From positions 1 through 64,000 of the forward strand of contig WNNJ02001230.1 in the NCBI GenBank assembly GCA_012934845.2: a DNA stretch of 64,000 nt, in the 5' to 3' direction. Position numbers and translations under genes: made by a program. Of this stretch, positions 43,740 to 55,966 are shown in pieces. Below the pieces are notes generated by a model. That model was not told the DNA's origin, searched no databases, and saw only the letters and a list, made by a program, of their open reading frames with translations. This DNA comes from Pomphorhynchus laevis. Taxonomy: Eukaryota > Acanthocephala > Palaeacanthocephala > Echinorhynchida > Pomphorhynchidae. Every line of letters starts with the position of its first letter. The first letter of the stretch is position 1.

Positions 43740-44310
43740 AACTCATCGCCAATAAATTATTCTTGACTCACATTGCTATGACCTAATCTCATATGTGCAC
43801 ACTTTTTAATATTCAATGAAATTCCAGTGTTTAAAGACCATCGATAAACAATGTTTAGGATATTTTGAAAGTCATTTCGATCCTTGTTGGTTTTAATCAA
43901 TTTCCATACCTTTATATCGTCGGCAAAAGCTAAAACACTACAAACCTCAATTTAATCTAGTAGCTGATTTATAAATATGTTAAACAACAAAGGTCCTAAG
44001 ACTGATCCCTGTGGTACTCCTGAGGTGATAGGACGATAAGACGATAGGCATTGATCTACACGAACAGCAAAGGATCTATCTTTAAGAAAATCTTGAATCC
44101 AGCTTATAATGTAGCGATTGACTTTATAAGACTCAAGGGTGGAAATTAGCATTTTGTGGGGCATCCTATCAAAAGCCCGACTAAAGTCAAGAAATATTAC
44201 GTCGATACAGTACCCGTTAGCAACATCTCCAACCCAATCTTCACGAGCATGTAATAATCCGATGTATTTGCCCCTAGGCGTGTCATCTCGCCAAATACTA
44301 AACATCCTGA
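43740..44310 (-). mobile_element. LINE RT fragment, another family
   Basis: Frame 44305-43952 reads [58 protein letters not shown]. After a stop it continues with VLAFADDIKVWKL (FADD catalytic block) and SLNIKKCAHMRLGHSNV. Close in type to LINE-I/J. It is cut by the LINE-G 5' end on the left. Confidence 0.75.
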
Positions 44311-44399
44311 ATGGTTCGATCGGAACCTGAAACTGATGTTGAGTATACGAAATTGTCTGTAGAAGTTATTTCGCCCCACCAGCACATCAACATTTATAG

Positions 44400-45290
44400 A
44401 CGTTTTTAGAAACGTTTGTACTCCGATGAAGATATCCAAACGCGAGAGATTCGAATCAGCAATTATCGAAAAAGTAAATTGCAGCCTCAAGCTATTTTGG
44501 TCCTATGCTCGGCGAAACAGAACCTTTAATACCGCCGCAATCAAACATGTGCACTCAGAGAACGGCCTGGTTACAGATGAAACTGATATAGCTGAGACTC
44601 TCGTATCCTCGTTCTCAATTACATTATCACATCTTACTTCTCACTTGAAATGGTACGGCTGCCCTCAAGACTCGATCGAATACCGATTATATCTATGGTA
44701 AAGCAATATAGTAAACAACCTATTCTGATTTTACCGATTATTATCATACCGATTATATCTATGGTAAAGCGATGAAGTAAAGCAATCTATGGTAAAGCAA
44801 TGTATATCCAGCGTGGAAGAAGCTAACTTTATATTGACCCAAATTATTCTTACGCTAAGCGTCTAGCTTGTTTGATAGTGCCTTCAACGGCTCAAAGATT
44901 ACTATATTTAGACATCGCAGCGACGTGGCTCTTGGTTTATAGAACGAAAGATTTCCCATCATCTTGTATACAATTACGCAATTCGAGTCGAAGAGGTCAC
45001 TCTCTCGCACTGTTGAAATTCGCCCACGGTAAAGTCAGGAGTGTGAGTAGGCTTTCCCACCGCTTATTGAATATTTTGAATTTGTTACCTGATTACCTTT
45101 CAGTGCTGCTAGCTATCGCCACTTCAAAAAGCTGCTGTTGAAGTGGATTGTCAATTCCGGTTTGGATGCGTGGATCTATTTTGATATTTAATGTTTTGAA
45201 AACAAAATTTGTGAACAGTTGAAACAGCCCTTTGCGGATAGTAACTTGTAAGCTAAAATAATGCCGAAAGTTCACTATACACTTACCATA
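44400..45290 (+). mobile_element. LINE fragments, linker and C-terminal parts
   Basis: 44426-44690 encodes KLFWSYARRNRTFNTAAIKH, the region between endonuclease and RT. 44872-45141 encodes LDIAATWLLVYRTKDFPSSC and RRGHSLALLKFAHGKVRS, the ORF2 C-terminus. They are in opposite orientation to the RT piece at 43740-44310, so the locus is inverted or composite. Confidence 0.6.
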
Positions 45291-46249
45291 CCGGAGTGAA
45301 CACACTTATTAAGATTTAGACAAATACTAGTGACAACTCCATTCAGAAATCATATTTAAATCCAACCGTAATGGATTATTTTAATTAGCAATGCATCTGA
45401 ACAACATCATGCTTTATTATTTTACGAAACAACCTGTTTAAATTTTATTTTAATTTCGTAGTCGGCAGACTTGATACACCAAACGATATACATTTTATCC
45501 AATGAACGCTGAATTCGTTTAGTTTGATTTGTAGATTTGTCCAAAGCATCGACAGACAAATACAGAACCATCAAGGGTTAATAATTTACAACATACAGTT
45601 CTTGCATTTTTATAAAGAGGCTTTATTTATATTAATTAAGAAACATTATTTTTAAATTTAATATCGTTCAACAATGAGAAAATAGATATTACAATTATAA
45701 GAGTAGTTAGCTTAAATAGCGCATTCACGGATTCTACAAACACTTCTCATTTTTTAATGTCATAGAACGACAAAAATCGAAATACGACGATCTGCTACGT
45801 GATCAGAATGCTGGAAGAAATCCAATTGTGCTAATAACAGTACGAAGAACGTGTATCTGACAGTATAACACAAGCCCCGCAGCAGGATAAGTTTGGCCAT
45901 AAAGCTGGACAACAGTCAACACAACAAAACTAACTTGACGGACAAAACAAAAAACATCGATTTATGCGTAAAATATAAAATCTATAATTATTTTAATATC
46001 GATATTAACCTATAGTGAAAGGATAAGAAAAATAATAATTTTTAATTACATTGCATCAAAATGTGGAATTGCACATCGAACACTGGTTGAATTCATTGTT
46101 ACAGCGATACTCGATACGCTCTTATTTAAACCTAATTTATCTTTTGCCCCTAAAAAATATCTTTTGTAAATATTTTCATTTATTCTAGTCAATGTAATAA
46201 GAAATATTTAAATTTATACGTCATATAAATTTAAATGCGTCATTCTTAT
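45291..46249. other. Non-coding spacer
   Basis: AT-rich, no frame or repeat recognised. Confidence 0.4.
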
Positions 46250-48225
46250 ACGTCATTCTTATCCTCTCGTACTCCTTACTTTACCTCACCTTACATCCTT
46301 CTGTCAAAATCATCTTTAGTGACATCTCCGATCAACCGATTCAACACTCCACTCCTGTCACAATGCTCCAACTTATCTTAAGTCTCCATTGAGCACCCCT
46401 GCCATTCCTACTTCTACCTGCTCTGCTGCCTCTACTCCTACCAGCTCTGTCCGTCCACCACTTCAACGTAATCGTTATTTTTCGCGGGATCGCTGTATTA
46501 TCAAATCTAACGTAAAGCTTTCGAATCTGTTTCTCCGCAATCTCGCCTCGATGATGTATCTGCTTTCAGCTCTATTCGAGCAACCATTTTTCCTTGTGAT
46601 AATGAATCCTTTTTCAATAGTATCGCTCCTGTATCTTTTATATGTTTAAGCAAATACACTAAATCCAATCTTTTCAGTCTTTTACTCCTAAAAATTATTT
46701 TCCGACATAGTACACATGCCCGCTCGGTACGCTCTCAACGTTTTAAACTTCTTACCACCTCATTGCTTCTAACCATGGCGATATTGTTGCCATTGCTCGT
46801 CACCCAAGGTCTCTTCGTAAAATTAACGCTAACATCCGTTTCACTTCGTTCGAATTGCCAATTTTCAGATCATCAAATTCTTTCCCTCTCGAACTTGTTA
46901 TTGCATACCGTCCAGGCTCAGCTACCCCTTCATGTATGTTCTTTAGCGAGCTTGCAGATCTTTTTTCTCACTGTTCATTGTCTTATACTTCTTATTTTGT
47001 TCTCGGTGATTTTAACATTCGTCTTGATCGCCAGGATGACTATGACTCTATTACTCTAACTAACCTTTTCCGATTTTAACTATAAATTACTTTCGACAAA
47101 CTCCGCTAATATTTTCGGCGATGCTCTCTACATTATTTCTGTTTCAAACTGCTTCAATGAATATACCTCCTTGACAATTACTGATCCTGTTTTGTCCGAT
47201 TATCTCCTTGTCATTCATATTCTTATTCGTCCCCATTCTCGTTCTCCGCCTCTAACATTAGCTACTTAAAGTCGATCCTGGAAACTTTTCGATATCCCCT
47301 ATTCTCTGCACAGCCTAACTCAATTCTTCTCTCTTTTCACTTCCTCTTTACCATCTCCCTCCCGATGATCTCTTCATTCTATTTGATTCTGAACTTACGA
47401 ACATCCTTAATAACATTCCGTCTATTCGACCACGAAGTTTTCAGCGGTTGCGCCATGCTTCCTGGTTCGATTCAGACTGTAGTCTTTCTAAGCGTCGACT
47501 CCGTCACACTTTTCGTGTGTTTATCACTTTCTTAAACGTTCTCCAAGCTCACGCACTCCGAATCTCCGTCCTTCCTATCTTTCTCTCCACAGTTCCCATC
47601 TCATTCTTATGCGTACTAAACTTACTCTCTAATGGCGAAATCAACTTGACTCCTCTTCCAACTCTACATATCACTGGAAAATATTAAACTCAATTCTTTC
47701 AAGATCACCTACCCCATGTAACATAAATCCTGATGAATTTTCTTCTTATCTACAATCTAAGCTATATAATTTACTTTCTCCTCTACTCATATGCCCCTTG
47801 TATCCTCTCTTCTCTTTGAATACTTCCCTACCATGATCGCTAGATCATGATTTTTGAACTCGCGATCAAAAATCATGTAGTGTTGTAGTTTCTTATGGTC
47901 TATCAGCTGTTTTTGACAGCGTCGATCATTCGATTATTCTCCATCGCCATCGTCATGATTATAACTTCTCTTTACCTACTGTAGCTTGACTAATTTCATA
48001 TCTATCAAATCGTAAATTCTGCGTATGTTCTAACTCTTCGCTTTCGCATCATTCTTCCATCACGTTCGGTGTTCCACAAGACTCCGTATTAGGTCATTTG
48101 CTTTCTTTATTTTTCTCGGTGACTTGCCTACGATCTCTCATACATTTAACTTCCATGTTGTGTAATATGATGATGACATTATTATCTATTATCATGCACC
48201 TGCGTTTCGTATTCATGATCTTAAA
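46250..48225 (+). mobile_element. LINE-G-like copy, heavily decayed
   Basis: Plus-strand homologue of LINE-G from late ORF1 (STPTSSVRPPL near 46440) through the endonuclease (FPLELVIAYRPGSATPS, VLGDFNIRLDRQ near 46880-47060), the RLRHASWFDSDCSLSKRRLRH block (47440-47500), to a decayed RT end near 48180. It has many stops and indels and lacks parts of RT. It ends at an insert of LINE-I sequence. Confidence 0.85.
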
Positions 48226-48401
48226 AATGTCAACAAAGAAGACTTATCCTTCCTATATCGCGTATGCTCATGGACATGCTGAAATAAGTTTAAAGTATTA
48301 AAAACTTCTAAGAGTTCAGAAGAACCATGATCACATCCACTAATGGGAACATAATCCTTCCAGTTAATTTTTGGCATATTAAAGTCTCCTACGATAACCA
48401 A
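48213..48401 (-). mobile_element. LINE-I endonuclease fragment
   Basis: Nearly identical, on the minus strand, to 50430-50600 of LINE-I: VIVGDFNMPKINWKDYVPIS then QHVHEHTRYRKDKSSL. Lies between two LINE-G pieces of opposite orientation. Confidence 0.85.
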
Positions 48402-48469
48402 AGTTTGATTAGGTAATAAATTAATTGGTAATAAATTTATTAAGTTTTATTAGATAACCAATTTTTTAT

Positions 48470-48716
48470 CAGGTAATGACAGAAGAACCGAAGAAACTTC
48501 ATCAGACAAAACGGGAAGAATGTGGAATAGCTCTGGGATGGAAGTATTCAAAGAGAAGAGAGGATACATGGGTAAAAAAGAGAAAGTAAATTATATAGCT
48601 TAGATTGTAGATAAGAAGAAAATTCATCAGGATTTATGTTACATGGGGTAGGTGATCTTGAAAGAATTGAGGTTAATATTTTCCAGTGAGATGTAGAGTT
48701 AGAAGAGGAGTCAAGA
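48470..48716 (-). mobile_element. LINE-G fragment, inverted
   Basis: Minus-strand match to LINE-G 40920-41160 (NSTSHWKILTSILSRSPTPC, NPDEFSSYLQSKLYNLLS). Opposite to the plus-strand LINE-G copy just left of it. Confidence 0.8.
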
Positions 48717-48839
48717 AAAATCTGTATTAATATCAAATTAATACATGAACACAATATCAAACTATTTTTAACAACAACTACTAACATTTGAGATCTAATA
48801 TTCATACATAACTACATACAATCTAATAAACATTCAAAA

Positions 48840-49960
48840 ATGGCAAAGACAAATAAGACGAGAGCTAAGAAACAAACACACAACAATAGTGCTAAGTGTA
48901 GTTCTGATTCAGTGAACGCTGATCCTGCCTACGAACGACACGAGGTTGCGTGTAGTAAATCTGGATGCGATGTATGGACAACCGTCGCGGTGCCGTCAAG
49001 CCGATCTAAGCACATATTTTCATAAGAATTTCTCTGTGGATTCCGTGCTTCCGAATTACTACAGTTGGCCACAAATTGCAATCATTCTCAGCAAACTTCC
49101 ACCGTCATTGTGGATTAGTCACATGCTGACCAGCTATTAGTCTCTAGTACCTGTAATAGAAACAGTCATATGACGAAATCGTGTGAAGGTACCAGTAGTC
49201 GCTTGTTTAGCAATATCATTTATTCAAACGATATGAATTATCAAGTAAAACCATTATGACTATGCGATAATTATGCAGTCTCTGTCGAGGACATCACGGA
49301 CAACCCTGAGTTTCCTTTCGCGGAAAAATAAATTAATCATGCGCCTTCGACATCAATATCTGAACTTCATATCTCCCTCTGTGGAAGCAAAATCGACCAT
49401 CTAAACAATACGCCAATGAATAATGCAGTATATTTTACCAATGGTGATAACTCAATCTGTCTAAGTATACCAACATCAAATCATGCATGCTCCTCTTCGG
49501 GTTCAGATGCTAGCTCTTCTAATCCTCACAGGTCTAGATCAAAAATTGTTGACCGATCACTTTGTCTAATAATTTGAAATGTGATAAAGTCATCTTCATC
49601 GGACAACAATGAACGTGTACGTCATGACAGTAAAGCCATTGAAATATTATTTTCGTATTTACTCCAGACATGCACCAATGTGTTCCTTAGCTCTACGAAC
49701 GGGTTTCGTCTAGCAGGGACCAACATCTTTATTAGAAAAGATCTCTTACCAGAGGAAAGATAATTACAGAAAGCGGCACTCACTGAACTTAAGGATTGTA
49801 AAGCGAACGGTGAAAGTAATTTGATTATTAAAAATTTTCGAGTAGGGCGGCGCAGAATCTCTACACGTTTTTGGATCCGTTCCAAACCTTCAGAAATGAG
49901 CAAGGATGCTCTTCGTCTACTCTGTGTCGCACCACCTATAAGCTCCCTCTAGATTTTTAA
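48840..49960 (+). pseudogene. LINE-I ORF1
   Basis: Begins MAKTNKTRAKKQTHNNSAKC, then the zinc module EVACSKSGCDVWTTV; after a stop the second pair reads FLCGFR, the last Cys being Arg. The C-terminal RRM-like part is spread over frames near 49620-49870 (FRLAGTNIFIRKDLLPEER, then a basic region with VGRRRISTRF). Broken at least three times. Confidence 0.65.
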
Positions 49961-50059
49961 TCCGAAAAATTATACCTCCGTTACTACGGGGTTGTTCCCG
50001 ACGTAGTTCAGTCTACGAACATCTTCCTCAATTTGCGCATACTTTATACAAACATACTT

Positions 50060-52790
50060 AGCATTTACCATAAATGAGATGAATTGACGGTGCGTTTGTC
50101 GAAGACGCGTTACAATATAATAGCTCTCACTGAGACCTGGCTAAGTATAAACATACTTGATTCTGAAATAAGTATCGAGGGATATACTCTCATTCGTAGG
50201 GATAGACAATGACGCAGGGGTGGTGGTGGTGTCCTTTATATAAGAGACTCATTATCTGTAAAAATAGTCGAATCTAGTAATTCTTCGTCTGAATGTGATT
50301 ATTTGTGGGTATCTATTGATCAAGGAATTAGGAACCTAACGATCGGTATATTTTACCGACCTCCGTGTTCGTCAACTGCCTCTATTCAATCCTTTCTGCT
50401 TAGTCATGTAAAAATGTCTAAAGAGGGAGATTTGGTTATCGTAGGAGACTTTAATATGCCAAAAGTAAACTGGAAGGATTATGTTCCCATTAGTAGATGT
50501 GATCATGGTTTTTGTGAACTCTTAGAAGTTTTTAATACTTTAAATTTATTTCAGCATGTCCATGAGCATACGCGATATAGGAAGGATAAGTCTTCTTTGT
50601 TCGACATTTGTTTTACTGTCAAGGAGAATGCTATCGGGAATATCAAGTACGGTCCTCCAATCGGTTCAAGTGATCATGCTACCATCGATTTTCTTATTAA
50701 CCTTGATCTCAAGGTATCTTCTAATTGTAATAAATTTCCGAATTTCAAAAAAGCCGATTATTCCACTATTATAACTCTTCTCTCAAATATTCAATGGCCA
50801 AACCCTTATATTTTTAGAATACAGCCAGCATGGGATTTTTTTCTGAAATACTTTACTCTCAATATTATTGGCACATACACCTGTATGCTCTATTCGAAAG
50901 AGACTGAAGCATCCTGTATGGGTGGATGCGTCCCTACGACCTCTTCTAGTAAAACGAGATCGCGCATTCCTGGATTTCAAACGGGGTATTAGATCTTTCT
51001 CCTCATACAAGGTTATTGGAAATAGAGTCACTTCGATTAAACGAAGTAAACGTCATACCTATATTACTAGCATGTGTAAGTCCTTTAATCAGAATTCTCG
51101 AAATATATTTAGTTTTATTCGTGGTCAGAGATGTTCTCAATGGGATTCGTTTAGCTTAATAAACTCCGAGGGAAATTCTATCAATAATGCGAGTGAAATT
51201 GCAGAAGCATTTGCAGATCACAATCAACTTCCTAACGTATCGAGTCCTTCAAATGATAGCGATCAGTTACTTTCATCTGATATTATATATCACCCTATAT
51301 TACCCAGTGTCGAATTCTTTGTTCTGGATGTATTTCATGAGCATAAAAAATCAAAACCTTCGTCTATTAGTGGTCCTGATAATATACCATCGATCGTATT
51401 GCGCGAGACTGCATCAGCACTATGCTTTCCGCTTTGGCTTATTTACCGTTGCTCCATAGATTCAGGACTTTTACTTTTTGAGTGGGAAAAAGCCACCATT
51501 AAGCCCATTTTCAAAAAAGGTTCAAGATCTGCTGCCGGGAAATATAGACCAGTGAGCCTGACTTGTGAGGCATGGAAGATTCTGAAAAAGCTAATTTTGC
51601 GCTCTCTGACATCATACATAAAAAAATATTGTATTTTAAATGTTCATCAACATGGTTTCCGACATGGGTGGTCCACTACTACTAATTTAGTTAGTGCACG
51701 GGCTAGCTGGTGCGATTCCTTGAAGGTTGGACATGGAATTTATATTCTGTTTTTTGATTTATCAAAAACCTTCGATAATCTTAATCATACCATTTTAATT
51801 AGTAAATTATTTGATGTGGGCATTAGAGGTAGTATCCTTCGATAGTTAAATTGTTTCCTCCAAGATAGGTTATTTGCGGTGAAAGTTAAAAACACTTTAT
51901 CACGTTAGCGAACAATGTCGAGTGGTGTATCTCAAGGTTCAGTCATAAGTCCTACTCTGTTCAACATATATGTCAATGACGTAGGTCATGTCAATTGCTC
52001 ATTTTCGATGTACGCCGATGATATCAAAATTTGGAATGGTATTCGGGATCTTTCAGATCATAACCGGCTTCAGAAGGAAATAGATTTCATACACTCGTGG
52101 TGCAACTCATATGATCTTACTATTAACATAGAACAGACATATCACATGCATTTAGGTCAGTTGATGTACTCCGGCTCGTACACTTTAGGCGGTGCTACCA
52201 TTAAGAATGTTGATCAAGTCAAGGATCTCGGTATTATATTATCTAATAATCTGTCATCGGGTCCTCATGTAAGATATATTGTAAGCAAATGTCAACGCAT
52301 CCTAGGGCTACTACGAGGAACGCTAGGTTCAATAGATGTTGACTCATTTAGGCTGCTGTTCCCCTCGATTGTCCTTTCTCATGTGCTATATGCTTCATCA
52401 GCAGTCTTTTCGCAATCTAAGGGTGATTTGCGTTTACTTGAGGGTATTCTTCCTAAAGCTAGTCATACGGCTTCTATTCGAAATATTCCCTATCCTCAGA
52501 GACTAGACGTTCTAGGCATATTCGATGTTGAGACGTCCTTAATTAAAGCAGATTTAATGTTAGTGTGGAGGACACTGCACTCTTCTAAGCACGTTTTAAA
52601 CCCTCTATTTACACTTTCTGCTGATGAAAATCTACGAGGACACAAGCTTAAATTGGTACACAAACTGGGACCGAAGCGGAACCGAGGTGACATAAAACAT
52701 CGAATTGTCAAACATTGGAATAAATTACCATCTACTGTTGTTAAGGCCACACATGTATTAGAATTTAAGAATTATCTTCGTGCTGAATAA
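50060..52790 (+). pseudogene. LINE-I ORF2: endonuclease and reverse transcriptase
   Basis: Endonuclease: IIALTETWLS near 50120, IGIFYRPP (50340-50370), VIVGDFNMPKVNWKDYVPIS (50436-50500), GSSDHATIDF (50660-50695). After a shift near 50990: RT with WEKATIKPIFKKGSR, KYRPVSLTCEAWKILKKLI, HGFRHGWSTTTNLV, LFFDLSKTFDNLNHTIL (51110-51840), a stop at about 51843, then GVSQGSVISPTLFNIYVND and MYADDIKIW (catalytic codons 52011-52022) to a C-terminal HRIVKHWNKLPSTVV block and stop at 52790. Four or so lesions; otherwise complete. Confidence 0.83.
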
Positions 52791-53104
52791 CGCCTTGAAT
52801 CCTGACTTGTTTCAGCTATTTTGTTGACTATTTTTTATTTCTCTTTTTTACTGTTATGCCCGTGTTTTGAGCTTTGCTCTTTTGGCGGTCAATAAATAAA
52901 TATTTTTTAATGGGACAATTATTTATTACAAGAAAGAAAAAGAAAAAGAATCAATCAGCGTAAAAAACAATCTGTCACGCAGGGCTAGAATCAATTAGAT
53001 AAAATACAGTCATTGTACGATGGCGAGCGGACTTGATGAAATTCCTTCCGGGCGATGAAAGGCAGATCTAGATCCTCTAATGCATCTTGATACCATTCTT
53101 GCAA

Positions 53105-53560
53105 GTCAAATGCCTATTTTTGAACGCAATGTTGAAATAACGTCTGAATATCTTGTCTCTCTTTTCTTTGACTTGAGTCTTATAATCCGTTTTAAAAGAC
53201 TCAGTTTGTTTGCCAGCGCCACCAGAGTTTGAAAGTATGGCAGGAATAAAGGATGCCCGTTCGACTTCTGTGACTCGTTCAAGATATTTACTTTTTTTAC
53301 GACATTCGTGATATTCAAAACATGACTAAGGATTCCTTGAATAGTTGGACGGAGCGAACGCATTAAAAATGCAGGCATCGATTAAAGTACGCTCCGTCCT
53401 ATCGCCAAAAAGTCCATTGCATGAAATATCTAGTCGTGCCTCTTCGTCACGACTATTATTATAAATAATAATGCGGCGATTTATTTCCCATTTCGCCTTT
53501 CGGCTGGGCAAAATTAAAAATACAATAAATAAAATCAATTACTTGAAATCAGAAATCCGG
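53105..53560 (-). mobile_element. R2-like LINE fragment, endonuclease domain
   Basis: Minus-strand frames read ARLDISCNGLFGDRTERTLI then DACIFNAFAP, and later a Y..R...VE.ASF-like stretch and RYSDVISTLRSKIGI, matching residues of the same domain in the element at 24160-24801 (ARADIVCNGLF, FIDVCIFN). It lacks RT. A diverged sister family of the 21.7-kb element. Confidence 0.75.
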
Positions 53561-53645
53561 CGTCTGAACATTTAGCGTACGTTGTTATAGATGAATTCTG
53601 AAGTCTGAAATCGGGCCATGAGTGTAACGGTGCGCAAGAAAAATG

Positions 53646-54930
53646 TTAAGTATCAATCAAAGTTAGGCGATTTCCTAGTCCTCCTTTGTCGACTTGTTCT
53701 AAAGACCACGAAGATAATACGGGGCATGCGAAAGCATGCAAAAGAGCTGAACACTCTTTTGAGCAAAATCGACAGCGACAGTGAGTCGAGCGAGAGTGAA
53801 AAGGGAGTCGAATTGAACAAAATTTGGCGTGGTAGCCGTCTAAAGATAAACGCCAATCCAGCGGACGCTTTTGGTATCTTGGATTTCTCCAAGCTGATTG
53901 AGTATAAACAGGCGCCAAAAAGATATCTGGATCTAGGCTATATATTTTGTTATCGAATAGCAGTCGGGCTGCCAAATACGCTGTGGTTTCACCAAGGCGA
54001 AATCGATTGCAAAGTTTGACCGAGAGTGGTATTGATCTACTAAGAACCGTAACAGCTGTAGTAGAACACTTCGATGATACTCCTAATATCCTTTTTAAGT
54101 AGCGCCAAAAACATTTACCAATTATCTGAAAATCTCCTAAGGTCAAATCCGACCAAAAGCATCGAATCCCGTAACTCAGAATAGGAAGCAACATCACATC
54201 AAAGTATTTGATCGCGCCTTCGAAGGACATAAGACCAAGCTTCGATGCCGTATAAGCTAACGCTACAACTTTCCCCGATTGGCGCAATAAGTGGCTTCTG
54301 AAGGACCACCGAGATGAGAGCTCAAAGCCTAGATATCGATAGGAATTAACAAATTCTATCGATGTTACATTCAGAAAGAGCACATCATTACGACAGCGAG
54401 GCCCACCTCGCCGAAATTTTATAATTTTCGTTTTGAAAGTGTTGTCACTATTTTATTTGTCAGGCAAAACTCAACGAGAGCTGTAATGGCTGATTGCACT
54501 GAGCATATATCCAACGTTACTAAGGCAAGATCATCAGCATATAAAATTTGCACTACATTGGGTGGTCGAAACGAACGCGATATGGGAGATCCACCAAGAA
54601 GAAGGAAAATAACAGCGGGCTGAGATGATCTCCTTGCTGGACTCCACGATTAGCAGTCAAAGGACCCGAATAATTAACTCCGTCGTAAATGCGCATAGAA
54701 CTCGGACGCAATATTCTTTCGAGAAGAAATAGAAAGTCTCCATGAACAATTACTCTCTCATGAAGCTTGGTTAATAGCAAGGTTCTATCAATCGAGTCGA
54801 ACGCTTTCGCAAAATCAACAAAAATACTATACAAAGATGAATGCTTATTAAAAGTATCGAGAACAATTGACCGGAGAACTGAGAGTGCACTCATAGTAGA
54901 ATGGGTAACATTTCCGAAAGGCGGACACAA
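53646..54930 (-). mobile_element. LINE-N RT fragment (I/Jockey-like group)
   Basis: Frame 54930-54553 has LYSIFVDFAKAFDSIDRTLL and GVQQGDHLSPLLFSFFLVDL; just beyond, out of frame, ILYADDLALV supplies the catalytic pair. Frame 54383-53646 has YRYLGFELSSRWSFRSHL, MLLPILSYGIRCFWSDL and a C-terminal CRCRFCSKECSALLHAFAC zinc knuckle (C-x2-C...H-x3-C). Distinct from the other LINEs in the window. The 5' part is missing. Confidence 0.75.
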
Positions 54931-55319
54931 CTAGGCAAGAAAAAATATAAAAAACGAAAGACATATATTAGACATTTAAACAACATCTTTCATTTTTTGC
55001 AGCATAGTGTAGGTAAAGTTTGAAATTAAAATTAATTTTTTTTTCAAAAAAATTAAAATTTGAATATTTTTCAAGCAAGCGTTCGGATTAGTTAAAAATT
55101 ATCATACAATGATAGCACATTATGTATCTACACCACATATAAGCTTTAGCTCGATACGACGTATATTACGCTTCAGAGAAAATGTTCAATTTTTTGAACT
55201 TAAAAATATTTTTTCCTAAAAAAATCGATATGATAACCCATATTTTTTTCATCTCACAACATCGATCATCTATCAATTAACATTGATATAATTGACATTG
55301 ATATAATATTAACATAATT
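54931..55319. other. Non-coding spacer
   Basis: AT-rich with A/T runs and a repeated ATTGATATAAT phrase just before the tandem array; nothing else seen. Confidence 0.4.
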
Positions 55320-55494
55320 TTCCAGATTATTCCTGTCCGTTCCAGATTATTACTGTCAGTTCCATATTATTTCTGTCAGTTCCAGTTTATTCCTGTCCGT
55401 TCCAGATTATTCCTGTCAGTTCCAGATTATTCCTGTCAGTTCCAGATTATTCCTGTCAGTTCCAGATTATTCCTGGAACTGACAGGAATAATCT
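55320..55494. repeat. 20-bp tandem array ending in an inverted unit
   Basis: Seven full units of TCCAGATTATTCCTGTCAGT (variants TCCG, ATATT, GTTT) start every 20 bp from 55321. The eighth breaks after 15 bases and the sequence turns back as a reverse-complement unit (55476-55494), creating a palindrome. The monomer equals the first bases of LINE-G (43657-43674). A LINE-A 3' fragment follows directly. Confidence 0.95.
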
Positions 55495-55715
55495 GCGTTC
55501 CCAATTACTCTAACTACTACGATCTCCAACCCTTCCTCGTCGCCGCCCCACTCGCCTGGAATCAGCTTTCACTTGACGTCCGCGGCGCTACCTCGTTTAT
55601 TACATTCAAATACCTTCTTCATTTCCACCTTCGCAACACATGGTTTAGATTTTTGTTGTTGTCGTGGTCATGTAAGCGTTAGCAGGTACGCATTTGCAAA
55701 GTAAAAATTAATCTT
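55494..55715 (+). mobile_element. LINE-A 3' end fragment
   Basis: Matches LINE-A from about 18825 to its 3' end, including the GTGGTCATGTAAGCGT stretch and a decayed hairpin (GCGTTAGCAGGTACGC). 5'-truncated at the tandem array. Confidence 0.8.
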
Positions 55716-55966
55716 GTTTTAAACAAATTGCTCCATATGAACTCCAAACTGAGGTTAACATCATATAAATATGGGTTTGGCAACGAAATCGTGGATAGGA
55801 ACTAGTTAATTAGATTACGGTCATCTCTACGTATAAACACATCTTAGCTGATGCTGATTATATACATTTTACTGACAAGGTAACAACCATCACCGGTTGT
55901 CACTACGATTAATTGGAGAAGCAAGTTTAATATGCTGAACTGGATCGCTGTACAATGACAGACACA

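Larger units (their letters stand above)
48720..52910 (+). mobile_element. LINE-I, near full-length APE-type LINE
   Basis: About 4.2 kb: ORF1 from 48840, ORF2 from about 50060 to 52790, short 3' UTR with a GAGC-TTT-GCTC hairpin (52869-52879) and an AATAAATAAATA tail. Related to LINE-J and LINE-K at 57-62 kb. Several frame breaks exist, yet all catalytic motifs of ORF2 can be found. Confidence 0.85.

Noticed and set aside
53618-54019. A 133-codon plus-strand protein
   Set aside because: It is the antisense shadow of a clear LINE reverse transcriptase C-terminus.
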